Positions 1 through 11,035 of a stretch of DNA of 64,000 nt are shown one piece after another. Source of the stretch: Symbiodinium natans (lineage: Eukaryota > Sar > Dinophyceae > Suessiales > Symbiodiniaceae); assembly GCA_905221605.1 (NCBI GenBank), contig CAJNDS010002654.1, positions 202,501-266,500 on the forward strand. Direction: 5' to 3'. Below the pieces are notes generated by a model. It was not told the DNA's origin and ran no database searches. It was given only the letters and a program-made list of their open reading frames with translations. A program made the position numbers and the translations under genes. Position 1 is the stretch's first letter, and every line of letters begins with the position of its first letter.

Positions 1-87
1 GGGTACCTTATTCTTGGGGTCCTTTCTCTAAGGGGGATCCTACTAGTTCTGCATTTTTTTGTGTCCCAAATTTCGTAAACCCCCCAC
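1..87. repeat. MITE-like family C, copy cut by the window edge
   Basis: It shares the core GGTACCTTATT..GGGGTCCTT..AGGGGGATCCTA with copies at 1644-1720 and 44793-44901. Its right end TCGTAAACCCCCCAC is the inverse of the left end (GTGGGGGTTTACG) of the copy at 1644. No coding capacity is seen, so it is probably a non-autonomous DNA element. Confidence 0.45.
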
Positions 88-117
88 ATCATGTGGAAGG
101 GAGTTCTGGGTGCCAGC

Positions 118-300
118 TGCGGCCGAGGCGCTTCATGAGAATCTGGGTCACCAGCAGGCGCACGGCAAACCCAGTGAACGTTGCAAGGCCCAAACTCCAC
201 AACGGCCAACCGTTGAGCCTGAAGTACCTCGGGTGAACGGTTTTCGACTGAAGCTGCGCCCATCCTTTGGGGAGGTGGGAAGCTGAACTTCTTCCAGTTG
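118..300 (-). pseudogene. Membrane-protein exon of duplicated block, copy 1
   Basis: On the minus strand this reads as a hydrophobic stretch containing WPLWSLGLATFTGFAVRLL followed by VTQILMKRLG, consistent with one membrane span. The same stretch, with only a few substitutions in the same frame, occurs at 26106-26290, and DNA similarity continues into flanking sequence (118-435 against 26106-26430). It is an exon of a minus-strand gene whose other exons lie at higher coordinates. The function is not recognised; a transporter is a guess from hydrophobicity. The other copy and the many breaks around it suggest a decayed or much-spliced gene. Confidence 0.4.
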
Positions 301-584
301 CTCCTCTCTTTACACATCCGAGCTCACGTGACACTCTTCATATCTCTTCATGCTGTCTTGGTGTCTTCCTTCTGTTCTTTCCTGCAATCGGCTTTTGCAT
401 CAGGTGAGCTGCTGGCTACCATTTCAAAGGCAGGGGGGCGACGACTTGTGTGTGTTGAATGCGGTTGCCTCAAAATGGTTGTTCGTGGCAGCAGCGTTGA
501 AGTTGAAATTGTCGGGCTTCCCCTGACCCCAAGTTTCTCAGGGGACGAGCATTTTTGCCAGTGTTTCGATGCACAAGCAGCGCA

Positions 585-985
585 TGGCAAACAGTGGGAA
601 GGACGACTTGCCGTCGAAGGTTGCACTGTTTGTTTACGAATGGTTTTGAGCCCCTGCGTCTTGTCAAGAAATCCGGCGCCGTTAGACATGTCATGTCCCC
701 ATGTCTCCTTCATGTTGGCCTCGTTCTAAAAGTAAGCCAACTGTATCCCAAGAGCTACGAGTAACAAGATGTTCGCGGCTTCTAGTTGAAAGGCAAACTT
801 GCAAGTGAATCATGCCAAAGCATTACGCGGTCGGATGAAGAAGTGCAGCCATCTGAACGTCCACCCCAAACAGCTTACTTTAGGGGCTCTAGCATTCGCA
901 AAAAAGTCGGAGGGACAAGACAGCGATCTGGTGTCCTTCATGATGTCCTCTTACCTTGTAGCCGTGTGAGGCGGACTGCCCGCTT
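585..985. other. Duplicated-block segment B/C, copy 1
   Basis: This stretch is about 80 percent similar by eye to 27765-28165, for example ACTTGCCGTCGAAGGTTGCA here against ACTTTCAGTCGAAGGTTGCA there. The similarity crosses stop codons in all frames, so I cannot choose exons. It belongs to the same repeated gene block as the islands at 118-300 and 1137-1255. Confidence 0.4.
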
Positions 986-1136
986 GGCGCTGACTGCTCA
1001 GCAGGTGTGCGAGGGTTTGTGGGTTTCGGGGTGAGAGTTGCTGCCATGCGAAGACAAACCAGCAGGCCTGTAGTGACATAGTGGGCCAGACAAACAGGGG
1101 CTTAAAGTTCAAAGATGTGACTTTGGGAGTTCCTAG

Positions 1137-1255
1137 AAACACCTGCCGTCGGGTGGCAAGCTGGCAGCCGACCAAATGAAACCGTTCAGCCCGCCGATCG
1201 TCATTGGCAGGATGAAGCCTGCACAACAGCGCTTGGAGCAAAGTGTTTGCAATGC
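1137..1255 (-). pseudogene. Exon of duplicated block, copy 1
   Basis: It is preceded on the minus strand by a TAG acceptor. Two frames are open. One reads ..CRLHPANDDRRAERFHLVG..; the other reads FILPMTIGGLNGFIWSAAS. The copy at 28520-28645 is open in the same two frames (LVGRLHPANDDRRAEWFHLV or FIPPMTIGGLNGFIWSAAS). Substitutions between the copies do not settle the frame. It is probably part of the same membrane protein as 118-300. The stretch just upstream (1340-1406, CMRYTINCALLASRSL) is also shared with block 2. Confidence 0.4.
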
Positions 1256-1444
1256 CCCTAACCGTGCAAACCGAAAGGTGATACCCAGCGCCACACTGAA
1301 GAGGAGTTGGGAAGCCCGAACCCTGGACCTTCTCAAGCTTCTGGATGCAAGCAAGGCACAGTTGATTGTGTACCGCATGCACCTGGGAGGTGGTGTCAGA
1401 AAGCACCCGATGTTCGCTTCATTCCCAGAGGCATCCTCTACAGC

Positions 1445-1519
1445 CTGGACCTAGGGTTAGAGGTTAGGGTTTAGGGTTTAAGGTTTAGGGCTTGGGGTTT
1501 AGGGTTTAGGGTTTAGGGT
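1445..1519 (+). repeat. TTTAGGG array, imperfect
   Basis: About ten telomere-type units with a few variants (TTAGAGG, CTTGGGG), G-rich strand on plus. Confidence 0.9.
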
Positions 1520-1643
1520 AGAGCGAAAGGATGTTGCGCGAATTTCTCATGCATCCCGAACAAGAACCACAACGCCAAGTGCAAACAAAGGCATAGCTCG
1601 GAGATGCAAACCTGCAAAAACATCTGAAATCTTGCTGTGCCAT

Positions 1644-1720
1644 GTGGGGGTTTACGATAACAGGGGTACCTTGTTGGGGTCCTTATGAAAAGGGAATCCT
1701 ACGAGTTGAGGGCTATTTTG
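1644..1720. repeat. MITE-like family C, copy 2
   Basis: Starts GTGGGGGTTTACG and runs through GGGGTACCTTGTTGGGGTCC. The right end is not preserved. Confidence 0.45.
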
Positions 1721-2053
1721 GCCGCCGCTTATGAGTGAACCTGGATACTCAACTCCACACCAAAAACGTCTCGCCGTCGATGGCGCGTTGCAGCTCCAAC
1801 TGCCCCCTTTTGCTGTTTGAATGCGCGAAAGGTTGGCCAGACCCCAGCGGCTGTGAGGACCCGCTCCCCATGGCCCTGTCATGAGTTGAGACGGTCTTCG
1901 GAATGTGAGGTCTGCGAATGTCTGCGGGCTCTGCCCGTGGCCCCGCGTTGACGTTCGAGTGCTTCGCGCAGCGCTTGCCTTGCAACTCCCCATTGCACCC
2001 CAACGGGCTCCTGCGTGTTCAGTGTGTAGGGTGACCCAAAAACCCGCCCAGGA

Positions 2054-2163
2054 CCCAGAGACTCCAAAACCCCTTAATTAAGCAACATACCTTAAATTAT
2101 AATAGGAGCCCGAATATGATTTAAGGCATATTCCTTGATTACGGGGTTTTAGAGTCTCTGGGG
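2054..2163. mobile_element. MITE family A, copy 1 (110 bp)
   Basis: The ends are long imperfect inverted repeats: CCCAGAGACTCCAAAACCCC at the left and, inverted, GGGGTTTTAGAGTCTCTGGG at the right. The similarity continues inward (TTAATTAAG.., ..CTTGATTA). A second copy of identical length lies at 41872-41981. There is no ORF and no clear target-site duplication. The shape is that of a hairpin MITE. Confidence 0.75.
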
Positions 2164-2164
2164 A

Positions 2165-2240
2165 CGCAGGCCACATGGCCTGAAAGCACGACTGCCACAG
2201 TGCAGAACTCGGCGAAGCAGGCTAGAAGAGGCCCTGAAAG
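2165..2240. other. Duplicated-block segment, copy 1
   Basis: It contains CCACATGGCCTGAAAGCACG and CAGAACTCGGCGAAGCAGGC, which match 29041-29110 (CTACATGGCCTGAAAACACC, CGGAACTCGGCGATGTGGGC). No frame can be chosen. Confidence 0.4.
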
Positions 2241-2270
2241 CTCCGTCAGAGCGCTCACAACCCAACAGAA

Positions 2271-2367
2271 GCTTAGGGTTTAGGGTTTAGGGTTTAGGGT
2301 TTAGGGTTTAGGGTTTCGGGTTTAGGGTTAGGGTTTAGGGTTTAGGGTTTAGGGTTTAGGGTTTAGG
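2271..2367 (+). repeat. TTTAGGG array, about 14 units
   Basis: Nearly perfect heptamers with one TTTCGGG unit. Confidence 0.95.
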
Positions 2368-2559
2368 CGTGCCACCTCTGGGAACCTGCGTGCTTACCGG
2401 GGGGGTTTCCGAAATACGGGGGCAGGATTGGGGACACATTGGTGGGGCCCATATATAGGAAATGGCCTACGAAAAAGAGACTCGTATGGCGGGCTAGTCA
2501 CATTGGGACGTTGGGTTGGCCGCTACGCTTCCGGATGTTTAGGTCTAAAGTGGGATTTT

Positions 2560-2840
2560 GCAGGTCCCTCTTGGTTTTCATCGAAGGAAACGCCCTTGAC
2601 CATAAAGAGCATCTAACAGAGAACCCAAGTGCAGAAGTCTTACACCCTGAACCCTTAACCCTAAACCCTAAACTCTTGAATCCTAAACCCTTAACCCTAA
2701 ACCCTAAACTCTTGAATCCTAAACCCTCAACCCTAAACAGCCCTCCAAAGGGGAACCCTTAGAATCCCCAACAGCTGGGTGGATTGCCCCGGCATTTCTG
2801 CGCCCGCGTCATAGTCCTCATGGACTGTCGAGGCTCTGTG
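2560..2840 (-). pseudogene. Exon-like islands of duplicated block, copy 1
   Basis: Two minus-strand islands are shared with 29700-29960. One reads GVSFDENQEGPAKS (GVPGDENQEGSC in the other copy). The other reads VHEDYDAGAEMPGQSTQLLG (DEDDDADAAMPGQSTQLFW in the other copy). CCCTAAA-rich sequence lies between them. The shared frames suggest exons of the same unknown gene. No family was recognised. Confidence 0.35.
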
Positions 2841-2868
2841 CTGTCTGCAAAGTGTCTAGTACTTGAAG

Positions 2869-2955
2869 GTTTAGGGTTTAGGGTTTAGGGTTTAGGGTTT
2901 AGGGTTTAGGGTTTAGGGTTTAGGGTTTAGGGTTTAGGGTTTAGGGATTAGGGTG
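2869..2955 (+). repeat. TTTAGGG array, about 12 units
   Basis: Perfect units ending in a TTAGGGATTAGGG variant. Confidence 0.95.
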
Positions 2956-3059
2956 TTACAACAACGCCTATAAGCGTTCCTGGGCCCACTCAAGCTTAGA
3001 ACTGTCGATTCGGTCGACCGCCAACAAGTTCCAACAGCGGAGACGCTGCCTCTTCGCCG

Positions 3060-3105
3060 CCCTCTCCATCCAGCACACTGGGCACGGCAATCACTCGGAC
3101 GGTGT
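3060..3105 (-). pseudogene. VIAVP exon, copy 1
   Basis: Minus-strand reading VRVIAVPSVLDGEGGEEAA. It is the most divergent of six copies of a short conserved exon (others at 4548-4605, 6105-6165, 30285-30355, 31565-31635 and 32565-32635). Confidence 0.35.
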
Positions 3106-3110
3106 CCTGA

Positions 3111-3174
3111 GGGTTTAGGGTTTAGGGTTTAGGGTTTAGGGTTTAGGGTTTAGGGTTTAGGGTTTAGGGTTTGA
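3111..3174 (+). repeat. TTTAGGG array, about 9 units
   Basis: Perfect units ending in TTTGAGGG. Confidence 0.95.
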
Positions 3175-3719
3175 GGGTTCGTGCGCACTTGGGGAAGCGG
3201 GCTTCAACTAGGTCTTTGTAGGCTTCCAAAACGGGTCGATCTCATGCACCACACGCCTTAACTTGACCACCAAGGCATGCCATGCGCTAGAAACTGCGAA
3301 AGGCTCCATGAATCCAAGTATGCAGGCCTTGCAAGGGCCCCAGCATGGAAGGAAGGACGAGATACGTGGCCAAAGCTCCATGACTCCAAATCTGGTACGA
3401 GAACGCACAACAGAAAGCCTTGTTGTGACGCTCGCTTGAGTCACCGCAACAGTGATGCGATCACAGTCACATGTCTCACGCATGACGCATGCTGATGCTA
3501 AGCGGTGCGAAGTGGGTTCACCTGCGAGGAACCAGGAATTTGACACTCCTATATATTCTCTCCGTAGCATTCCCGTAGGTCAGGCTTTGAGAGTTTGTTA
3601 AAGCCAAGACCCTCCTAAACCCGCAACCCCCGTTCCTGCTCACTGGCCACTGGCGGTGACGCTTTGGCCGTGGCCGCCTGAAGCACAGCGCTAGATGAAA
3701 AATTGGGCCTATAAGGTTC

Positions 3720-4900
3720 AGCGCTCAGGGTTCAAAGATTTAGCACTTCTTCCTCTCTCCCTCTCTCACGCTCTCTGAAGGGGCCGCACCGAAGGTGCTC
3801 CGAGTCACTGAAATGCTTCCACACTTTTCACGGGTGTGAAGGGAATGTGACACAAAGAGGCTCTGCGCGGGGAAAAGCGAGGAAAGGACGCTGCTAAATG
3901 CGCCCCATCTAGCTTCAACTTCGCTTACAGCGACGTTCTCGCTTCTGACACACCCAAAGGGCAATTCAAACATGGCAGCACATGGACAGATCAGAGTGTC
4001 GGCACCTCGTTACCTCTTGTACCTGCTGCCTCTTTGTCAGAGAGCGGTAGATGCAGCATCGCTTACCCGAAGCATGACTGAAACAAAGGATCTTGGCGAC
4101 TCGGTTGTGCCAAGTGCGGTGTCTGCATTGGAGACCTACAGTCGCCAAGGTTCGTTTCCCCGCGAAGTGACTGTGTGGGCATCGTATTTCTTCAAACGCC
4201 CTTCGTGCGTTGCAATTCGTGCATAGTGTTCTTTACGCTTGACCATTGCTTAGAGGCGGGGACCAGTAAAATATCACCAGGTTCGTGCTGATTGGTTTCA
4301 TTTCACTCGGATTTATCATAGGTATCATGTCTCTTGTGGTGGGCTCGGCTTGAAGGGTACCGGGTAGCGCGCTGTAAAGTGTACGCTTGGTCCGCTTGCC
4401 CTGTTATGGACCAGGGAAAGACTCAGCACTTCTCGAGTGAGTGGACAAAGAGAGTGCGTTGCAATTTGGAGTGCTGACTCAAAGCGAGTTGCTTAGAACC
4501 GTCGTCCATCAACAAGGTAAATCGAAACCCTAAACTGGGCGAACCCTGTGCCGCTGCCTTGTCGGAGTCGGCAACATCCGGAACACCCGGCATGGCAATG
4601 TCTCGGAAAGCCTCCTTTCGAGATACAGGAGAACCGGGTTTCCATTCGGCATACAGGGTTTCTAACCACTCAATCTCACCCACCACACCTCCGCTGGATC
4701 GAATAACAAGGCATTTGCTAGAGGCTCGGCCTTTATTCAAGCAGATGGGTGCTGGGTTGATAGATGTCGGGGTTGAACCCCAACTATGACTGCACATATC
4801 ATGCGGAACACACACGGCACCTCGTCATCCGAACCCTAGACCCCCAACCCCCGTTCCTGCTCACTGGCGTCTGGCGGAGTCGCTTCGGCCGTGGCTGCCT
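3720..4900 (-). pseudogene. Degenerate gene unit, copy 1 of a repeated series
   Basis: This unit is repeated in degraded form at about 5060-6490, 30050-30740, 30840-31900, 31960-32840 and 32860-33670. Hallmarks are the minus-strand exon at 4548-4605 (IAMPGVPDVADSDKAAAQ), the stretch around 4730-4840 (EVPCVFRMICAVIVGVQP), and the plus-strand strings CCCCCAACCCCCGTTCCTGC and CACGCTCTCTGAAGGGG. Stops in every frame and small indels between copies point to decay or very short exons. I do not recognise a family. The series lies between islands shared by the two large blocks, so it was probably present before they separated. Confidence 0.4.
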
Positions 4901-4924
4901 GAAGCATAGCGCCAGAGGAAACAT

Positions 4925-5063
4925 TGGGTTTAGGGTTTAGGGTTTAGGGTTTAGGGTTTAGGGTTTAGGGTTTAGGGTTTAGGGTTTGGGGTTTAGGGTT
5001 TAGGGTTTAGGGTTTAGGGTTTAGGGTTTAGGGTTTAGGGTTTAGGGTTTAGGGTTTAGGGTT
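4925..5063 (+). repeat. TTTAGGG array, about 20 units
   Basis: One of the longest clean arrays in the window, with a single TTTGGGG unit. Confidence 0.95.
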
Positions 5064-6490
5064 CCGTGATATAAGCTTAGGGTTCAGGACATTGTTGTCA
5101 ACGGGCAACACCACATAGCGTAAAGTCGGTGGAATGCTCTCACGCTTCTCATGGAGCGTAATTGGAATGTCGAGACCGGCACTGCGCCAGGGAAAGAGGA
5201 CCGTATCCATGCGGGAAAAGTGGGGGAACCGACGCTGCTGAGTGCGCTACATCTGGCTTCCATACGCGGGGTTCATTCGCTTGCAACAACGTTTTAGCCT
5301 CTGACCCACGCAAAGGGCGATTCAAACATGGAAGCGTGTGGACTACATCGCTCGTGTTTGGTGTCTCTACATTGTCACGTGTCAACAAGGAAGGATGGAA
5401 AGAATGTCAGACATAATTAGACATACTGTATGAGATGGATGTTGGGCGTTTGGCTATGAGCCTGCGCGCATGTTCTCGCAACGTGTTTCTGACGCTCATT
5501 GCTCACTCGCCCGGTCCGTCGTCTCCTCAATCCGACGGGGTGCTACTGCTAGTCGAAAGTCGAACTGGGTATTGTCTGAGAGTCGCGGCAGGCTTTTGGG
5601 CAGTGGCTTTCCGGCTGTGCTCGCTATGCCCTGCTCTCTCCAATGGCCCCTCAACTTCCCTCGGGTTGGAGTGCTGCGGTCCCCACGGTGTAGGTGAATC
5701 GGTGAAGGTCTCACTCTTCGTCAGGCGAGCTCAGAACTACAGCCGCCGAGTTTGGTCCCCCGGCGAGGTGACCGTGTGGGCAATGTGGCATTCTACCGTT
5801 TGTCTTCAAACGCCCTTCGTGCGGTGTAGTTCGTGCATAGGTTGTTTACGCTAGACCATTGCTTGGAGGCGGGGCCAGTAAAATATCACAATGGTGAGTT
5901 TCGTGCTAATTGGTTTCATCTCAATAGGATTTATCGTAGGTATCATGTCTCGTGTGGTGGACAGTGAGCGGACAAAGAGAGCGAGCTTTTGTGGGCGAAA
6001 AGAACTTCCTAAGCGTTCCTAGGGTTCTCTCGGGACTCAAAGCAGTTGTTTGGAACCGTCTCAACAAGGTAAAGCCGTTAAACCCTAAACTCTGCGAACC
6101 CTGTGCCGCTACCTCGTCGGAGTCCGCAACATCCGGAACACCCGGCATGGCAATCACTCGCGCAGCCTCCTGAGGCGATACACAAGAACCGGGTTCCATT
6201 GGGCGTACAGGGTTTCCTCTGTCTGCCAAACCACTCAAGTTCAACCACCACACCTCCGCTTGATCGAATACCAAGGCATGTGCTAGAGGCTCGGCCTTTC
6301 TTCAAGCAGATGGGTGCCGGGTTGATAGATGTAGGGGTTGAACCCCAACTATGGCTGCACATATCATGCGGAACACACACGGCACCTCGTCATCCGAACC
6401 CTAAACCCCCAACCCCCGTTCCTGCTCACTGGCGACTGGCGGTGTCGCTTCGCTCGCGGCCACCTGAAGCAAAGCGCCAGATGAAACATT
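5064..6490 (-). pseudogene. Degenerate gene unit, copy 2
   Basis: It has the same hallmarks as the unit at 3720-4900. The conserved minus-strand exon at 6105-6165 reads VIAMPGVPDVADSDEVAAQ, and the EVPCVFRMICAVIVG-type stretch lies at about 6290-6390. DNA similarity to 3960-4860 is high around GCGGAACACACACGGCACCT. No intact gene is visible. Confidence 0.4.
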
Positions 6491-6529
6491 GGGCCTATAG
6501 AGCGCACACGGTTCAGAGATTCAAGCTGA

Positions 6530-6990
6530 GGGTTCAGGACACTCTTTTCAACAGGCTACTGTTGCAAAGCTTGGGTGCCCGATGTCACACAGCCCACGGC
6601 CCCCTCGCAACGGGCACGGCTCCTGCTCCTCACAATCATCATCCACCGCACTCGGCAGTGCATCGTTCCTCGGCACTGCATCCAAAGGCTCCACAGGTCC
6701 CCCTATGCATTACCACATCTCTCAAAACCCAACATCGGAAGCGGACGTGACCAGCATGGGCGTGGCATAGAGTTGGCACATGTTGACAGTTGAGAGCACA
6801 GTCCCTACCACACATCCTGTCTCAAAGCTGGTACACGAATCACCATCGGAAGCACAGCGGCATGTCTTCGACGGAACATCTGCAAGTGAGACAGTTCGAC
6901 GACAACTTAAGCCGAAAGCGGTACGACGCCTATGAGATGACCACCGAAAACTGTTTTTGCCCCTTACATATATATTATCCATTTAGGTAT
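6530..6990. other. Duplicated-block segment, copy 1
   Basis: It matches 33830-34370 in order, for example GCTTGGGTGCCCGATGTC, AACGGGCAC and CACCGCACTCGGCAGTGCAT. The minus strand has a weak reading (DVPSKTCRC..) shared only in part. No gene call is possible. Confidence 0.4.
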
Positions 6991-7030
6991 CTGTATTGAC
7001 ATTGATCTTTACCTTTTTCTTTTTGCTTAC

Positions 7031-7061
7031 TTGTTCATACACACATACATACATACATACA

Positions 7062-7097
<36 letters not shown>

Positions 7098-7152
7098 TAA
7101 ATGTTTGTGATTTACTTAGTTTCTTATATGTATATATATATATATATATATT
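7031..7152. repeat. ACAT and TA microsatellites
   Basis: About 15 ACAT units at 7034-7090, then (TA)n at 7126-7152. Confidence 0.95.
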
Positions 7153-7195
7153 CGTATATATTCGTATCTATATTGACATTCATATTCATCGTACT

Positions 7196-7258
7196 CAACC
7201 CCCACCACCACCACCACCACCACCACCACCACCACCACCACCACCACCACCCCAACCC
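7196..7258. repeat. CAC trinucleotide repeat
   Basis: About 16 CAC units. The long His or Pro runs in the overlapping frames are artefacts. Confidence 0.95.
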
Positions 7259-7313
7259 CCCTCCCAAAGATCTACCTCGTTATGCTGCTTTCAAACGATG
7301 AAGGGAAGAGAGG

Positions 7314-7527
7314 GCTGTGTTTTTGAGTTGGGGGCAACGAATTCCACACCATCCAAGGCTGTGTTTTGGAGTTGGGGGCAATGAATTCCACACATCCAAG
7401 GCTAGGTTTTGGAGTTGGGGGCAATGAATTCCACACCATCCAAGGCTAGGTTTTGGAGTTGGGGGCAATGAATTCCACACCATCCAAGGCTAGGTTTTGG
7501 AGTTGGGGGCAATGAATTCCACACATC
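7314..7527. repeat. 44-bp tandem repeat, five copies
   Basis: The unit is about 44 bp: TTTTGGAGTTGGGGGCAATG followed by AATTCCACACCATCCAAGGC and TAGG. The first and last copies are partial or diverged, and two copies lack the CC of CACACC. Confidence 0.9.
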
Positions 7528-7560
7528 GGAGGATTCGGGTTGCGAGTCCCCCGCCGAGAT

Positions 7561-7653
7561 CCAGGACGGGGGATTAGGCCCCGTAATCCCCATAATCGAC
7601 CCTATAAAGGGCCTTGTTTTTGGGGGGTTATAGGGTATAGTAGCCCGTCCTGG
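7561..7653. repeat. Inverted-repeat element, 93 bp
   Basis: The ends are CCAGGACGGG and CCCGTCCTGG, with a nested ACCCTATA / TATAGGGT pair. Just outside, CTTGAACCTTCGATCCGGGG and CTTCAATCTTCGATCCGGGA form a spaced direct repeat (about 7686-7820). It may be a small hairpin element. Confidence 0.5.
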
Positions 7654-7659
7654 CTGAAG

Positions 7660-8127
7660 ATTGAAGGTTGAAGAGATGCCCTTAGCTTGAACCTTCGATC
7701 CGGGGCCATCCGAGGCAGACTTTGAGGCGCTCAAACGGGTCGCTGCGGATTGAAGACGCTCAAGAAACTTTTCCTGTGGCCATCTTACAGTAAATCTTCA
7801 ATCTTCGATCCGGGAAGCGCTGAGGCACATTCTGGCAGGGGGGGGTTGCTTAAAGGATCAGGCGACTTAGTAAGTAGGGCTATGATAAGTAGGGCAACTA
7901 AAGCTACAATGACTTATCACCCCCATTAGGGCACTGCAACCCACACAATGCTATAATGAAACAAATCATCGATTTTAGGTCTTCTCCACAGAACATCACA
8001 TTGCAAACTTATCCAGCATCGACATTCAAAGTACGTATAAGACAGATAAATAAAGTAGACATGGATCCAAATATCGCGCGCGGCCAAAGAAGGTAGATCT
8101 TTGGGGGAGGGGGTGTGTAGCTTAAAC
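7660..8127. other. No gene seen
   Basis: Apart from the ATCTTCGATCCGGG direct repeat, nothing is recognisable. Stops are frequent in all frames. Confidence 0.6.
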
Positions 8128-8222
8128 CGGGTTTATTTGGAAGCTCATACTTGTTTTTACAATAGGAAAACAAGCCCCAAAACCTATACTAATTTACAAG
8201 AGCCAGCTTCCAAATAGACCCT
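8128..8222. mobile_element. MITE-like hairpin, 95 bp
   Basis: The terminal inverted repeats are GGGTTTATTTGGAAGCT (left) and AGCTTCCAAATAGACCC (right), about 17 bp. Only one copy is seen in the window. Confidence 0.6.
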
Positions 8223-8223
8223 A

Positions 8224-10385
8224 TTGGGGGTCCTGGGGGGGGGGACAGGCCGGGAATTAAATAGTTTAAATAATTTAAATATTGGACCCCCCCAAATTTT
8301 GAAATATTTTAAATTCTTTAATTTAAATAAATTAAATAACTTAAATAATTTAAATTATTTAAATAATTTAAATCCTGAAGGGGGGGGGGGGGTGGGGCCC
8401 CCTGCCCCCCGAATTAAATAATTTAAATAATTTGAATATTTGGGGGGGGGGGGGGGGTCCAATGTTTAAATTAGATAAAATATTTAATTCCGGGGGGCAG
8501 GGGGTCCGCACCCCCCCCTCTTCAGTTATTTAAATTATTTACACTATTTCAATTATTTAAATTATGTAAATTATTTAAATTATTCAAATTATTTAAATTA
8601 TTTAAATTATTTAGTTTTTTTAATTCCCGGCCCGAAATAAATAATTTAAAAAATTTAAATATTGGACCCCCCAAATATTTAAATGATTTAAATTATTTAA
8701 TTAGGGCCGGGAAATAAATAAGTTAAATAATTTAATCAATTTAAATCCTCAAGGGGGGGGGGGGTCCGGCCCCCCAAGAATGAAATAATTTAAACAATTT
8801 AAATATTGGACCCCCCCAAATGTTTAAATTATTTAAATTTAATTCCGGGGGGCAGGGGGCCCGGACCCCCCCCCCCCTTCAGGATTTAAATTATTCAAAT
8901 TATTTAAAATATTTGAATTATTTAAATTATTTAAATTATTTTAAAAACTATTTAAACTATTTAAAATAATTAAGTTTGCTAAGTTTTTTAAATTTTAAAT
9001 TATTTAAATTATTTAACTTATTGAAATTATTTAGATTATTTATTTCCCGGCCCGAACTAGATAATTTAAATAATTTTAATATTTGGGGGGGGTCCAATAT
9101 ATAAACTATCTAAATTTAATTCGGGCCGGGAACTAAATAGTCTAAATAATTTAAATAATTTAAAAAATGTAAATAATTTAAATAATTTAAATAATTTAAA
9201 TAATTTAATTAATTTAAATAATTTACATAACTTAAATAATTTAAAGAATTTTAATCCTGAAGGGGGGCGGGGGTCCGGGCCCCCTGCCCCCCGGAATGAA
9301 ACTTCCCGGCCCGAATTAAATAATTTAAATATTTGGGGGGGGTGGGGGGGGGCAATATTTAAATTATTTAACTCATTTAATTAGGGCCGGGAATTAAATA
9401 ATTGAAATATTCTAAATATTGGACCCCGCAAATATTTAAATTATTTAAATTATTTCATTCGGGCCGGGAATGAAATAATTTAAATAATTTAAATAATTGA
9501 AATAATTTAAATAATTTAAATAATTTAAAAAATTTAAATCCTGAAGGAGGGGCAGGTCCGGGCCCCCTGCCCCTGGAATTAAACAATTTAGATAATTTTA
9601 ATATTTGGGGGGGTCCAATATTTAAACTATTTAAATTATGTAATTCCGGGGGGGCAGGGGGCCCGGACCCCCCCCCCCCTCAGGATTTAAATTATTTAAT
9701 TTGTTTAATTCCCGGCCCGAATTAAATAATTTAAATAATTCAAATATTTGGGGGGGGTCCAATATTTAAACTATGCAAATTAGTTAATTAGGGCCGGGAA
9801 TTAAATAATTTAAATAACTTAAATATTGGACCCCCCTAAATTATTTAAATTATTTAATTCCCGGCCCTAATTAAATAATTTAAATAACTTAAATAATTTG
9901 AATAGTTTGAATAATTTGAATAATTTGAATAATTTAAATCCTGAAGGGGGGGGGGTCCGGCCCGGAATTAAATATATTTTAGAATTATAAATGTTGGACC
10001 CCCCCAAATATTTAAATTATCTAAATTATTTAATTCCGGGGGCGGGGGGCCTGGACCCGCCCCTCCTTCAGGATTTAGATCATTTGAATAATTTAAATAG
10101 TTTAATAATTGGGGGGTCCAATATTTAAATTTTCGGCGCGAATTAAATAATTTTAAAAAATCTAAATATTGGACCCCCCCAAATATTTGAATTATTTAAT
10201 TCGGGCCGGGAATTAAATAATTTAATTAATTTAATCAATTTAAATCCTGAAGGGGGGGGGGTCCGGGCCCCCTGCCCCCGGAATTAAATAGTTTAAACAA
10301 TTTAAATATTCGACCCCCCGGAATATTTAAATCATTTAAAATAATTTAGTTCCGGGGGGGCAGGGGGCCCGGAGCCCCCCCCGTG
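8224..10385. repeat. AT/poly-G mosaic satellite
   Basis: About 2.2 kb of alternating modules. The AT module is a near-palindromic 9-mer (AAATAATTT, and its complement AAATTATTT) in runs of 20-100 bp. The GC module is CCTGAAGGGGGGGGG, then TCCGGGCCCCCTGCCCCCCG and GAATTAAAT. GC modules appear in both orientations (also as ATTTAATTCCGGGGGGCAGG, then GGGCCCGGACCCCCCC), so neighbouring units form long inverted repeats. No coding is possible. The whole tract is absent from the matching place in block 2 (after about 34370). Confidence 0.9.
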
Positions 10386-10429
10386 AAGCCCAAAGTAATC
10401 TGGATGGCCCTGAGCTCTAAGAATTTGGG

Positions 10430-10496
10430 GGTTTAGGGTTTAGGGTTTAGGATTTAGGGTTTAGGGTTTAGGGTTTAGGGTCTAGGGTTTAGGGCC
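10430..10496 (+). repeat. TTTAGGG array
   Basis: About nine units with TTTAGGA and TCTAGGG variants. Confidence 0.9.
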
Positions 10497-10498
10497 TA

Positions 10499-10777
10499 TT
10501 AAGGTCTGTTGGTATAAGGGGGATCTAAGAATTTGGGGCCGCAGGCACCCGCGCGATGCACGTCATCGCCAGCCACCAGCAACACACGCGAGGTCATGAG
10601 CAGATTCGGTTTCGCAGGCCAGGCAATCGGTTCTGGACGTTGCTGCCCATCGCTAATTTCAAAGAGCACCAGCAGTTCAAGTCTGCAGGTCTCCTGGGCC
10701 TCAACAGCCGCGACCTCCAACAAGCTTGTGAAGCAGGGAATGTCGTCCGCCTGAGGCTGCCCTGCATCCGAAGGCAT
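10499..10777 (-). pseudogene. Exon-like ORF of duplicated block, copy 1
   Basis: A 92-codon minus-strand reading, MPSDAGQPQADDIPCFTSLL.. through ..AKPNLLMTSRVLLVAGDDV. The homologous stretch at 34400-34590 keeps MPSG.. and LAKPNLLMEASSAVLASV but has stops in between, so the original exon is shorter than the ORF or the second copy is dead. No family was recognised. Confidence 0.35.
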
Positions 10778-10995
10778 GACATAGCTCTTCAGGATTTAGG
10801 GTAATAGGGTTTAGGGCTTTGGGATGACTGGTAGCAGAGTTCCTGCCCTGCCAGATCGGACGCTAGCCTGTCACTTCAGCAAGTTGGATGAAACATTTTC
10901 CTGCAAGACGTGGTGCCGTCTTGGGCCGCCGAGGTATCTGACATGTCTCAAGCTTTCTGAAGTCTTAGCAGTTGGCGCGGAAGCGAGGCCTAGAT

Positions 10996-11035
10996 GCCCT
11001 AAACCCTAAACCCTAAACCCTAAACCCCTAACACC
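10996..11035 (-). repeat. CCCTAAA array, short
   Basis: Five units with the C-rich strand on plus. Confidence 0.9.

Noticed and set aside
7314-7527. CRISPR-like regular repeat
   Set aside because: The 44-bp units are contiguous, with no spacers, and the context is eukaryotic.
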